Assembly (NCBI RefSeq): GCF_900113875.1
Contig: NZ_FORA01000004.1
Location: 248,001-312,000 of the forward strand
Reading direction: 5' to 3'
DNA from: Jannaschia pohangensis
Lineage (GTDB): Bacteria > Pseudomonadota > Alphaproteobacteria > Rhodobacterales > Rhodobacteraceae
Length of the DNA: 64,000 nt
A program made the translations under genes and the position numbers. Shown one piece after another: positions 46,519 to 54,173 of the stretch (the first letter of the stretch is position 1; every line of letters starts with the position of its first letter). Under the pieces are notes generated by a model, which made no database searches, was not told the origin of the DNA, and saw nothing but the letters and a program-made list of their open reading frames with translations.

Positions 46519-47739
46519 ATGCTGATCAAGAAACTTGCCCTTGCGGGCATCTTTGCGCTGAGCGCGTCCACCGCCATGGCGGCCTGCGCGTTTGAAAACA
46601 GCCAGGAGGTCAAGACGCTGTCCGCCGGCTTCGAGGCCTGGAAGGCCGTGACCGACGCCATGGCCGAATGCGGCAACGTCTCGGCCGAGCTGGACCAGGA
46701 ATTCCGCACCAAGCAACCCGCCGCCTTTGCCGCCGATCCCTCGCTCTATGCCGTGGGCGGTGTGTCGAACGGAACCGTGACGCCCCTGATCAACGAAGGC
46801 ACGATCCGGCCGCTCGATGATCTGGTGGCCGAGTATGGCGGCAACCTGACGCCGAACCAGCTGATCCGCGTGGACGGGCAGATCATGGCCATCGCCATGA
46901 TGGTGAACACGCAGCACCTGATGTACCGGACCGACATCTTCGCGGATCTGGGGCTGGACGTGCCCACCACCTATGACGAGGTGCTGGCCGCCGCCGCCGC
47001 GATCAAGGAGGCGGGCGTCGTGGAATACCCGCTCGGGGCGACGATGGCCTCGGGGTGGAACCTGGCGCAGGACTTCAACAACATGTTCCTGGGCTTCGGC
47101 GGCACATTCTATAACGCGGACAGCACGCCTGCCGTGAATTCCGAAGCCGGGGTCAAGGCGCTCGAGATGATGAAGGCGCTGACGGAATACATGGACCCCG
47201 AATACCTCGTGTCCGATTCCACCTATGTCCAGCAGCAGTTCCAGCAGGGCAAGATCGCCATGGCGAACCTCTGGGCGTCGCGCGGCGCGGCCATGAACGA
47301 CGAGGCGGAAAGCCAGGTCGTCGGCAAGGTCGGCTCGGCCATGGCCCCGATCGCGATGGAGGGCGGCGCGCCCGCGACCACGCTTTGGTGGGACGGCATC
47401 GTCATCGCCAAGAACATCCCCGACGATCTGGCCGAAGCGGCGTTCCGCGTCGCTATGGAAGGTCTGGACGAAGAGATGGTCACCGCCAACAACGCCGACG
47501 CGATCTGGTTGATCCCCGGCTATGTGCCCGACGAGATGGCTGCGGGCGCGATTGCGACCGCCACCGCGACGCCGACCCCGATCAGCTATCCCTCGACCAG
47601 CCAGATGGGCCTGATGCACACCGCCATCGGCAACGAGTTGGACAGCTTCTTTACCGGCGACCGCAGCGCCGAAGAGACGCTGGCCGCCATCGAGGAGGCC
47701 TATACCTCCGCAGCCAAGGAAGCCGGTCTGCTTCAGTAG
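46519..47739 (+). CDS. Sugar-type ABC transporter substrate-binding protein
   Basis: 406 aa, ATG preceded by GGGGAGAAACCG. It has a signal peptide (MLIKKLALAGIFALSASTAMA, then ACAFENSQ). The mature part has the family-1 solute-binding outline: MVNTQHLMYRTDIFADLGLDVPTTYDEVLAAAAAIKEAG and a C-terminal LWWDGIVIAKNIPDDLAEAAFRV. Periplasmic receptor for a carbohydrate or polyol. Two permease genes follow after a terminator and a small opposite-strand gene. No ATPase gene is present in the cluster. Confidence 0.9.
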   Translation: MLIKKLALAGIFALSASTAMAACAFENSQEVKTLSAGFEAWKAVTDAMAECGNVSAELDQEFRTKQPAAFAADPSLYAVGGVSNGTVTPLINEGTIRPLDDLVAEYGGNLTPNQLIRVDGQIMAIAMMVNTQHLMYRTDIFADLGLDVPTTYDEVLAAAAAIKEAGVVEYPLGATMASGWNLAQDFNNMFLGFGGTFYNADSTPAVNSEAGVKALEMMKALTEYMDPEYLVSDSTYVQQQFQQGKIAMANLWASRGAAMNDEAESQVVGKVGSAMAPIAMEGGAPATTLWWDGIVIAKNIPDDLAEAAFRVAMEGLDEEMVTANNADAIWLIPGYVPDEMAAGAIATATATPTPISYPSTSQMGLMHTAIGNELDSFFTGDRSAEETLAAIEEAYTSAAKEAGLLQ

Positions 47740-47758
47740 GCGACCGCGTCAGAGGACA

Positions 47759-47793
47759 GGGCCCCGCCCGGGAAATCCGGCGGGGCCCTTTTT
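47759..47793 (+). terminator. Rho-independent terminator after the binding-protein gene
   Basis: Perfect 10-bp stem GGGCCCCGCC / GGCGGGGCCC with a 10-nt loop, followed by five T residues. It ends the binding-protein transcript, so the permeases need read-through or their own promoter. Confidence 0.9.
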
Positions 47794-47819
47794 CCGTCAA
47801 GAGCAATACCGGTCGATGA

Positions 47820-48131
47820 TCAGCGAGGACGTTTCAGCCGTCTTGCGCTGACATCATGCGGTGCGAGGGCTTCCACCAAGGTCGCGGCACCCTCGGGCGT
47901 CTGGCAGGTCACCATCGGGCGTCCGCCTGCACGGCAGTCGCTGATGGCGATCAGGGCGTTCCCGGCAAGCGGGCCCCGGATTTCCCCGCTGGCTGCATAG
48001 GACTTGCTGTGATCGCCGAAGACCCAAGCGGATGCGCTCTGGCCGAGCGGCCTGCGGGAGGCCACCATCCCGGAGGCTTCACCGGCCACGGCATCTTTGG
48101 CGCGGGCATATGCGTCGTCTTCGGAGATCAT
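47820..48131 (-). CDS. Small protein resembling Imm35/YrhB immunity domain
   Basis: 103 aa, ATG 48131 with AAGGATCGGG upstream. The N-terminus MISEDDAYARAKDAVAGE and the central SAWVFGDHSKSYAASGEIRGPLAGNALIAISD follow the YrhB/Imm35 pattern (helix, then W-V/I-F, then LAGN-P-hydrophobic strand). Imm35 proteins are usually immunity partners in polymorphic toxin systems. No toxin gene is next to it; it interrupts the ABC transporter cluster on the opposite strand. The family call is by eye and tentative, and the gene itself is likely real. Confidence 0.5.
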   Translation of the reverse strand: MISEDDAYARAKDAVAGEASGMVASRRPLGQSASAWVFGDHSKSYAASGEIRGPLAGNALIAISDCRAGGRPMVTCQTPEGAATLVEALAPHDVSARRLKRPR

Positions 48132-48221
48132 GGTCCCGATCCTTGATGACGAGGCCGATTTTACTGCGCCCTATGGGGCTTGCAACGACCGGGCATTCAA
48201 CGTCGACTGGACGATGCCGCG

Positions 48222-48235
48222 ACTTGCATTGCAAG
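48222..48235. promoter_or_regulatory. Perfect palindrome upstream of permease genes
   Basis: CTTGCATTGCAAG (48223-48235) is a perfect 13-bp palindrome. With the preceding A it contains ACTTGCAT, the reverse complement of ATGCAAGT seen in the sites at 46365 and 48294. It may be an extra half-site pair for the same regulator. Confidence 0.5.
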
Positions 48236-48293
48236 ATATGGGATCGATGCGGAATGCGGGCCTTGGGGCAAAAATTCGTGACAGGCCCTGACT

Positions 48294-48305
48294 ACGTATG
48301 CAAGT
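48294..48305. promoter_or_regulatory. Shared operator motif before permease gene 1
   Basis: ACGTATGCAAGT, an exact 12-bp copy of the right part of the LacI-type site at 46365-46382, 37 bp before the permease start codon. Shared motifs suggest that one regulator controls both transcription units of this transporter. Confidence 0.6.
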
Positions 48306-48342
48306 CTTGTCGTCAGGGTGCGATCCGCTCGGGGGAGTCGTC

Positions 48343-49362
48343 ATGAAGTTCAAGACATTCGCCATGTTCGTGGGCCCATCGGTCGTCCTGATGCTGCTGT
48401 TCATCGCCTTTCCGCTGGTGACCGTCCTCATCAATTCGTTCCAGGTGACGAACCCCGTCTTCATCACGCAGGAGGTCGAGACCTGCACCCCGGGTTTCGT
48501 CACCCAGACTTGCACCACGGAGGTCAAGACGATCCCGGTGCTCGACGAGGATGGAGATGTCGTGCGCGTCACGCAGTGGGTGGGGTTCAGCAGCTATGCC
48601 AATGTTCTGGGCGGCGAGCGGTTCAGCCGGGCCATCGCCGATCTCGATCTGGGGCAATTGGCCAACATCGATTTCTGGAAGGCGTTGCGCTTCACGCTGA
48701 CCTTCACGCTTGTCACCTTGCCTTTTGTCCTGGTCCTCGGGCTCTCCATCGCGCTTGTGGTCAACAATGCGTCCAAGTCGATCAAGGGGCCGGTGATCTT
48801 CGTGTCGCTGCTGCCGTTCATCATCACGCCCGTGATCGGCGCGTTGTCGATCCGCTGGCTGTTCTATGGCGACGGGATCGTGACGGTCTGGCTCGAGGCG
48901 CTGTTCGACACCAACCTGTCGGTGGCCGCCAATGGATGGGCGGTGGAGTTCCTGATGATGTTCTACCGCGTCTGGCATGTCGCGCCTTTTGCTTTCGTCA
49001 TCCTCTATGCGGGGCTTCAGACGGTGAACCGGGACACGCTGGAATCGGCGATGATCGACGGGGCCAGCCGGTGGGAGCGTCTGCGCTTCGTCATCATCCC
49101 GCACCTGATGCCGCTGATCGTTTTCATCACGCTGATCCACCTGATGGACGCTTACCGCGCCTTCGAGGAGGTCATCGGCTTCTCCTCCGAAAGCCACCGG
49201 ATCACGCTGCAATACCTGACCTATGACTATCTTCAGCCCGACGATGCCGGAAACCGTCAGATCAGTTCCGCCTCGGCGTCGGCGATGCTGACGATGATCG
49301 GGGTCGTCATACTGCTGGCGGCGCCCTTGCGGCGGACCTGGCGCGACCAGAGGGGGGCCTAG
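48343..49362 (+). CDS. Sugar ABC transporter permease 1 (MalF-like)
   Basis: 339 aa from ATG 48343, with GGGGGAG five bases upstream; an earlier start would add 15 residues. Six helices are visible. The first periplasmic loop holds an extra segment with two cysteine pairs (ETCTPGFVTQTCTTE). The EAA motif TLESAMIDGASRWERLRFVIIPHLMP is the docking site for an ATPase, which is not encoded nearby. Inner-membrane half of the importer, 3 bp before permease 2. Confidence 0.9.
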   Translation: MKFKTFAMFVGPSVVLMLLFIAFPLVTVLINSFQVTNPVFITQEVETCTPGFVTQTCTTEVKTIPVLDEDGDVVRVTQWVGFSSYANVLGGERFSRAIADLDLGQLANIDFWKALRFTLTFTLVTLPFVLVLGLSIALVVNNASKSIKGPVIFVSLLPFIITPVIGALSIRWLFYGDGIVTVWLEALFDTNLSVAANGWAVEFLMMFYRVWHVAPFAFVILYAGLQTVNRDTLESAMIDGASRWERLRFVIIPHLMPLIVFITLIHLMDAYRAFEEVIGFSSESHRITLQYLTYDYLQPDDAGNRQISSASASAMLTMIGVVILLAAPLRRTWRDQRGA

Positions 49363-49365
49363 GCC

Positions 49366-50529
49366 ATGGCCGACACATCCGTCCCGCTGGCCATGCGGCA
49401 GCCGGTTTCGCTGCGGCTGGCGTCCAATGTCTTCCTGCTGTTCTGGCTTTTGCTGGCGGCCTTTCCGTTGGTCTGGGTTCTGGCGATGTCGTTCAAGTCG
49501 CCGGTCGATGCCTTTTCGTCCTCGGCCTGGGCGGTCCTGAGCGGGCCGCGCACGCTGGCCGATGGCAATGGCCTGTCGATCGTGGATATCGTCCTCGGGA
49601 TCGCGGTCGCCTGGGGTGCGATCCGGGCCGCGACCCGCTGGCTGATGCCGATGGCGGCGGGCGAGGGGCTGGCGCAAAAGGCCTTCAGCTGGATCGTGGT
49701 CAGCCTGGGCTTCGCGCTGCTGTTCATACTGGGTTTCTTTGTCGCCCTGCCTTGGGTGGCAACGCCGATCGAGGGGCTTCTGGGCCCCTTGGGTCAACCG
49801 ATCCTGGGCCTGACGACGCAGCATTATCAATCGGTCTGGGTCGAGAATGCGTTCTACGAGAACTTCCGCAATTCGATGATCGTGACCTTCGGCGTGGTCA
49901 CCGTATCCCTGACCGTCGGCACCCTGGCAGGATATGGACTGGCAAGGTCGGGCAGCACGCTGGCGTTCTGGATCCTGATCATCGCGTTGGTATTCCGGGC
50001 CCTGCCGCATTCGGTTCTGGTGGCAGGCTATCTGCCGGTCTTCATCAATTCGGCCGAAATCCTGCGGCCATTCCTGGGGGAGAATGCCCCGACGCTCTAT
50101 GGTCAGCCGCTGGCAGTGATCGCGGTTCTGGTGTCCATCAACCAGCCGTTCACGATTTGGATGCTGCGGTCCTTCTTCCAGAACATCCCGCACGAGTTGG
50201 ACGAAAGCGCCCGCGTCGATGGCTGCACCCATTTTCAGGCGTTCCGATGGGTCATCATGCCGGTCATGTGGCCAGGCATCATCACCACGGGGCTTTTCAG
50301 TTTCCTGCTGGCCTATAACGACTTTCTGGTAACGTCGCTTTTGCTGGATGCGTCGAACCAGACCATGGTCCCGGCCATCGCAGGCTATTTCAACCGCGAG
50401 ACGACGACGACCGACCAGGTGGAGGCAATCGCCGCCGCCGTCAGCATCACGGCCCCGCTGTTCCTTCTGGTGATGATCTTCCAGCGCCAGATCGTCTCGG
50501 GCCTGACGGCAGGCGCGGTGAAGGGCTAG
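49366..50529 (+). CDS. Sugar ABC transporter permease 2 (MalG-like)
   Basis: 387 aa. It is longer than MalG (296) because of an N-terminal extension with additional helices (residues 70-140), as in the AglG-type alpha-glucoside permeases. The EAA motif is HELDESARVDGCTHFQAFRWVIMPVMWPG. The last helices FLLVMIFQRQIVSGLTAGAVKG are the standard MalG C-terminus. Pairs with permease 1. Substrate unknown. It ends 2 bp from the convergent thioesterase gene. Confidence 0.9.
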   Translation: MADTSVPLAMRQPVSLRLASNVFLLFWLLLAAFPLVWVLAMSFKSPVDAFSSSAWAVLSGPRTLADGNGLSIVDIVLGIAVAWGAIRAATRWLMPMAAGEGLAQKAFSWIVVSLGFALLFILGFFVALPWVATPIEGLLGPLGQPILGLTTQHYQSVWVENAFYENFRNSMIVTFGVVTVSLTVGTLAGYGLARSGSTLAFWILIIALVFRALPHSVLVAGYLPVFINSAEILRPFLGENAPTLYGQPLAVIAVLVSINQPFTIWMLRSFFQNIPHELDESARVDGCTHFQAFRWVIMPVMWPGIITTGLFSFLLAYNDFLVTSLLLDASNQTMVPAIAGYFNRETTTTDQVEAIAAAVSITAPLFLLVMIFQRQIVSGLTAGAVKG

Positions 50530-50531
50530 CC

Positions 50532-51008
50532 TTAGAACGTCGCGCCGTCGCGGTCGCGGAAGACGTCGATGTAGGATTGGGGCAGGGGGCGGCGCGTGAC
50601 GAAGTCGTCCTCCATCAGGACGATGACGGCCTGCGATGTCGCGCAAAGTGTGCCGTCCGAATAGACGGCGTAATCCATCGTCCAGGATGTGCGGCGATAG
50701 GCCCGCGTCCGGCCCGTGACGATATACACGTCCTCCAGATGCAGGGGTGCCTTGAAATCCACCGCCACGGATTTCAGGACCAGCACCGGGCGTCCTTCGG
50801 ACTTGGCATAATCGCTGATCCCGTAGGCGCGCAGATAGGCGATGCGGAACGTCTCGAACCAGCTGAGGTATCGGGCGTTGTTCACATGATCCAGAACGTC
50901 GAGTTCGTGGAACTTCACCCGGTCGGCCTGCCCGAAGGCAAAGGGGGCAGGCACGCCCGCGGTGCGCAGGGTGGGTGTATCGAGCGGTGTCAGAAGCGGA
51001 AATGTCAT
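50532..51008 (-). CDS. Acyl-CoA thioesterase (4HBT/YbgC-like hotdog fold)
   Basis: 158 aa. The hotdog catalytic segment is KFHELDVLDHVNNARYLSWFETFRIAYLRAYG, with the conserved Asp of the 4-hydroxybenzoyl-CoA thioesterase family in DHVNN. It hydrolyses acyl-CoA thioesters in the cytoplasm. Sits alone between the permease gene and tRNA-Gly. Confidence 0.88.
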   Translation of the reverse strand: MTFPLLTPLDTPTLRTAGVPAPFAFGQADRVKFHELDVLDHVNNARYLSWFETFRIAYLRAYGISDYAKSEGRPVLVLKSVAVDFKAPLHLEDVYIVTGRTRAYRRTSWTMDYAVYSDGTLCATSQAVIVLMEDDFVTRRPLPQSYIDVFRDRDGATF

Positions 51009-51056
51009 GCGCCCGCTTCTAGCGGTCGCAGGCCCGGGCGCAAGGATCGGAAATCG

Positions 51057-51130
51057 TGGAGCGGGTAACGAGAATCGAACTCGTAACTAAAGCTTGGGAA
51101 GCTGCCGTGATACCTTTTCACCATACCCGC
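51057..51130 (-). tRNA. tRNA-Gly (anticodon CCC)
   Basis: 74 nt on the minus strand including CCA. The acceptor GCGGGTA pairs with TACCCGC. The T arm carries GTTCGATTC. The anticodon loop TTCCCAA with U33 and purine 37 gives CCC, reading GGG. A frame giving UCC would put C at position 37 and is rejected. Confidence 0.92.
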
Positions 51131-51202
51131 GCTCTCACACGTCGGGGCATATCAACAGGGCACCGGGCTTCGCAAGTCCAAAGCGTTCGGGACTTGGCGG
51201 GT

Positions 51203-51228
51203 GACCTGCGCCCGAATAGGCGCAGGTC
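51203..51228 (-). terminator. Hairpin downstream of nhaC
   Basis: Perfect 10-bp stem GACCTGCGCC / GGCGCAGGTC with CGAATA loop, 17 bp past the NhaC-type gene's stop on the minus strand. No T-run follows. Confidence 0.65.
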
Positions 51229-51245
51229 TGTTCATGGGTTGCCGG

Positions 51246-52772
51246 TTACTCGGCGGCGACGGGCTTCGGGTTCGTTCCCTTGAAGGGGTCTTCATACCCG
51301 AACTCGCTCATGTCGGCGACGGACCGGTTGTGGTCCTTCCAGTCCTTGATCTCTGCATCGCTGGCATAGGGCGAAAAGAGCCCGGTCCAGGCAAAGAGGA
51401 TGCCAATCACCGGCGTCATCCAGCAGGCGAAGGCCAGCGGGATATAAAGCAGGTTCTCGAAGTTGCCGTCGACGACGCCAAGGCCCAGGGCCGAGATGAC
51501 GAAGGCACCGCCCGCATTCCACGGGATCAGCGGCGACATGAGCGTGCCACCTTCCTCGATCGCGCGGCTGAGGTTCAGGGTCGAGCGGCCCATGCCCCGA
51601 TAGACCGGCGAATACATCCGGCCGGGCAAGGCGATGGACAGGTAGGGGTCGCCCGCCACCAGGTTCGTCGCCGTCGAGGTCGCGATGGCCGCCGTCTGGA
51701 CACCGGCGAAGGAATGCACCTTCGACAGGATCTTGGCGATGATGGCCTGCAGGCAGCCCGTCCGCTCCAGTGCGCCGCCGAAGCCGAGCGCGATCAGGAT
51801 CAGCGAGATGGTCCACATCATCGACTGGATGCCGCCCCGGTTGAGCAAGCTGTCGATCTCGGCAATGCCGGTCTCGATGGAATAGCCGCTATTGGCATAG
51901 CCGAAGATGTCGTGGATGGACGCGCCCTGAACGAACATCGCCGTGATCGCACCGGCCACGACCCCCGCGAACAGCGACGGAATCGGCGGCTTCTTCATGA
52001 TCGCCAGCGCGATGACGATGACCGCAGGCAACAGAAGCCAGACCGAAATCGTGAGGTTGTCGTCCAGCGCCGTGGTGATGCTGTCGATCCGCTCGAACGA
52101 GGTGTTGCCGCCGTCGACCAGGGCGAAACCGGCCCAGACATAGATGCCCAGGGCGATAAGCATCGCGGGCACCGTCGTCGGCATCATGTTGCGGATGTGG
52201 TCGAACAGGTTCACGCCCGTCACTGCAGGGGCCAGGTTCGTGGTGTCCGACAGGGGCGAGATCTTGTCGCCGAAGAAGGCGCCCGACACCACCGCACCGG
52301 CGGTCCAGTAGACCGGAACGTCAAAGCCTGCGCCGATCCCCATCAGCGCCAGCCCAACGGTGCCGACCGTGCCCCAGGACGTGCCAAGCGACACCGACAC
52401 GACCGAACACATGATCATGGACGCGGCGAGGAAGATCTCGGGCGACAGGATCTTGAGCCCGTAATAGATGAGCGACGGCACCGTGCCGGACGCGATCCAG
52501 ACCCCGATGATCATGCCCACGACGATCAGCACGGAGACCGACGGAAGCGAGACGTTGATCACCCGGAAGACGCCGTCTTCCATGTTGCCCCAGTCATGGC
52601 CGAGGTAGATGCCGACCAGGGCCGTTATGGCAAGGCCGATGGCCAGGGGAATGTGCGGGGTGAAGTCCCCGAAATAGAAAAGCTGAATACCAAGAACCAT
52701 CAGCGTGAGTACGACCGGCACAAGCGCAAGCCCGAATGACGGTTTGCGCGGCGTGATGTCACCAGATGACAT
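51246..52772 (-). CDS. nhaC: NhaC family Na+/H+ antiporter
   Basis: 508 aa from ATG 52772 with GAGAGGAC upstream. About eleven to twelve helices. Family motifs are VSLGTSWGTVGTVGLALMGIG, GAVVSGAFFGDKISPLSDTTNLAPAV, and TATNLVAGDPYLSIALPGRMYSP, with charged residues in helices expected to carry ions. It exchanges sodium for protons, suited to a marine bacterium. The malate/lactate antiporter MleN is in the same family and cannot be excluded. Confidence 0.9.
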   Translation of the reverse strand: MSSGDITPRKPSFGLALVPVVLTLMVLGIQLFYFGDFTPHIPLAIGLAITALVGIYLGHDWGNMEDGVFRVINVSLPSVSVLIVVGMIIGVWIASGTVPSLIYYGLKILSPEIFLAASMIMCSVVSVSLGTSWGTVGTVGLALMGIGAGFDVPVYWTAGAVVSGAFFGDKISPLSDTTNLAPAVTGVNLFDHIRNMMPTTVPAMLIALGIYVWAGFALVDGGNTSFERIDSITTALDDNLTISVWLLLPAVIVIALAIMKKPPIPSLFAGVVAGAITAMFVQGASIHDIFGYANSGYSIETGIAEIDSLLNRGGIQSMMWTISLILIALGFGGALERTGCLQAIIAKILSKVHSFAGVQTAAIATSTATNLVAGDPYLSIALPGRMYSPVYRGMGRSTLNLSRAIEEGGTLMSPLIPWNAGGAFVISALGLGVVDGNFENLLYIPLAFACWMTPVIGILFAWTGLFSPYASDAEIKDWKDHNRSVADMSEFGYEDPFKGTNPKPVAAE

Positions 52773-53154
52773 GAAATGTCCTCTCTGTCGGCTTTGCACG
52801 ATCATTCACGGAAACCGAAGTGCCCCCGCGCCCCCCTCGTGCGGTTGCGCCGGGTCCGAAAAATGCCGGACCTGGCAGACTAGAATTCCAGCATGACGGC
52901 TTGGGGTCCTCATGTCGACCCAAAGCTCAAGATCGGGGAATCGTGGCGTTCCGAGTGGTCCATTTGCGGTGTGCGATGTCAGGGCGCGGCTTGTGCGGGC
53001 GGTGAAATCCGTTCCCTCTTCAAGACGACGCGGGCCTGCAAAGCTCGGCGAATTCCTGCTTTCGGCATGGCCAACCCATGACCGAGGCAACACCGCGCGC
53101 CATGAATCATCGCTGGCGACGGGCATAAGCGGGACGTTCAATGAGGAGGAGATT
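52773..53154. other. Intergenic region between nhaC and tRNA-Asn
   Basis: About 380 bp. A short ORF (52893-53081, 62 codons) and one on the other strand exist, but neither has a convincing ribosome site, family resemblance or coding-like composition. It probably holds the nhaC promoter. Nothing else supported. Confidence 0.5.
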
Positions 53155-53229
53155 TGGCTCCGGCGGTAGGGATCGAACCTACGACCAATTGATTAACAGT
53201 CAACTGCTCTACCGCTGAGCTACGCCGGA
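53155..53229 (-). tRNA. tRNA-Asn (anticodon GTT)
   Basis: 75 nt on the minus strand including CCA. The acceptor TCCGGCG pairs with CGCCGGA. The D arm has AGCTCAGCGGTAGAGC, the anticodon loop CTGTTAA gives GUU, and the T arm has GGTTCGATCC. Confidence 0.95.
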
Positions 53230-53288
53230 ATACCGAGGGCGGGGTTACCGGGGTCGGCCGCGTGGCGCAAGAGGGTGTTTCGAATTTT

Positions 53289-54173
53289 TCAGAGCCGCGT
53301 GTATCTGGTGCCAAGGGCGGCGCCCGGTTCGGCGGCGACCTGACCAGCCTCGATCAGGTGGAGCAGATGGGCCAGCACGTTGCGCGCGGCGGCGCCGTGC
53401 AAGGCGGGCGGCGTGTCGGCATAGACATGGGCGACCAGCGCCGGGATCGTCGGGTGGTCGGGCAGGGCGGCCAGAAAGGCTTCGGTCCGGGCCAGGCGGT
53501 GCGCCCGCAGGTCGCGGCACCGGGCGGCGGGGCTCGCGATCGGCGCGCCGTGGCCCGCGTGGAAGACCTGCGCGTCCAAGGCCTCCAGTCGATCCATTGA
53601 GGCCATGAATTGCGACAGGTCGCCATCGGGTGGCGAGATCATCGTCGAAGCCCATCCCATCACCGTGTCGCCGGTAAAGACCGCCCCCCGCTCCACCCAT
53701 TCGAAGCTCAGGTGGTTTGCCATGTGGCCCGGCGTCCAGTGGGCGCGCAGCGTCCAGCCATCGCCCGCGACGGTCGCGCCATCCGTCAGCGTCACGTCGG
53801 GCACGAAGGCCCGGTCCACGCCTTCGCCGCCGCCGATGTCCGCCAGCTCTGCCATGATCGGTGTCCTGCCCGCATCCGAGGGGCCAAACGCCATCACGGG
53901 CGCCCCCGTCGCCCGCGCCAGCGCCGCCGCGCCGGGGGAGTGGTCCAGATGCGAATGGGTCACCAGGATCGCGCGCAGCGGACGCCCGGCGATGGCCTCC
54001 AGAAGGGCGGCGCAATGGGCAGGGCTTTCGGGGCCGGGGTCGATCACCGCCACCTCGTCGGTCCCGAGGACGAAGCTGTTCGTGCCCGCCTGCGTCATCG
54101 GCGACGGGTTCGGGGCAAGAACACGGATCAGGCCGCTTTCAACCGCCCCGCCGGGCGGATAGCTTGCGTTCAT
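53289..54173 (-). CDS. MBL-fold metallo-hydrolase
   Basis: 294 aa from ATG 54173 with GGAGG eight bases upstream. Metal motif THSHLDHS, then HWTPGHMANH, FTGDTVMGW and HAGHG complete the glyoxalase II-like zinc site. Members hydrolyse thioesters or lactones (LACTB2-like). The start codon overlaps that of the divergent sensor kinase by two bases (CATG), so the promoter of each gene must lie within the other's coding sequence unless a different start is used. Confidence 0.88.
   Translation of the reverse strand: MNASYPPGGAVESGLIRVLAPNPSPMTQAGTNSFVLGTDEVAVIDPGPESPAHCAALLEAIAGRPLRAILVTHSHLDHSPGAAALARATGAPVMAFGPSDAGRTPIMAELADIGGGEGVDRAFVPDVTLTDGATVAGDGWTLRAHWTPGHMANHLSFEWVERGAVFTGDTVMGWASTMISPPDGDLSQFMASMDRLEALDAQVFHAGHGAPIASPAARCRDLRAHRLARTEAFLAALPDHPTIPALVAHVYADTPPALHGAAARNVLAHLLHLIEAGQVAAEPGAALGTRYTRL

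Noticed and set aside
48313-50646. Very long minus-strand open frame (777 codons) antisense to the ABC permease genes
   Set aside because: It is the mirror of two clear permease genes in high-G+C DNA. The translation is Arg/His/Asp-rich with no domain resemblance.
51201-52739. 512-codon plus-strand frame opposite nhaC
   Set aside because: Antisense to a clear antiporter gene; composition is Arg/Asp/His-rich and lacks any ribosome site.
52806-53141. 111-codon minus-strand ORF between nhaC and tRNA-Asn
   Set aside because: No ribosome site, no family resemblance, and composition does not look coding. Left as intergenic.
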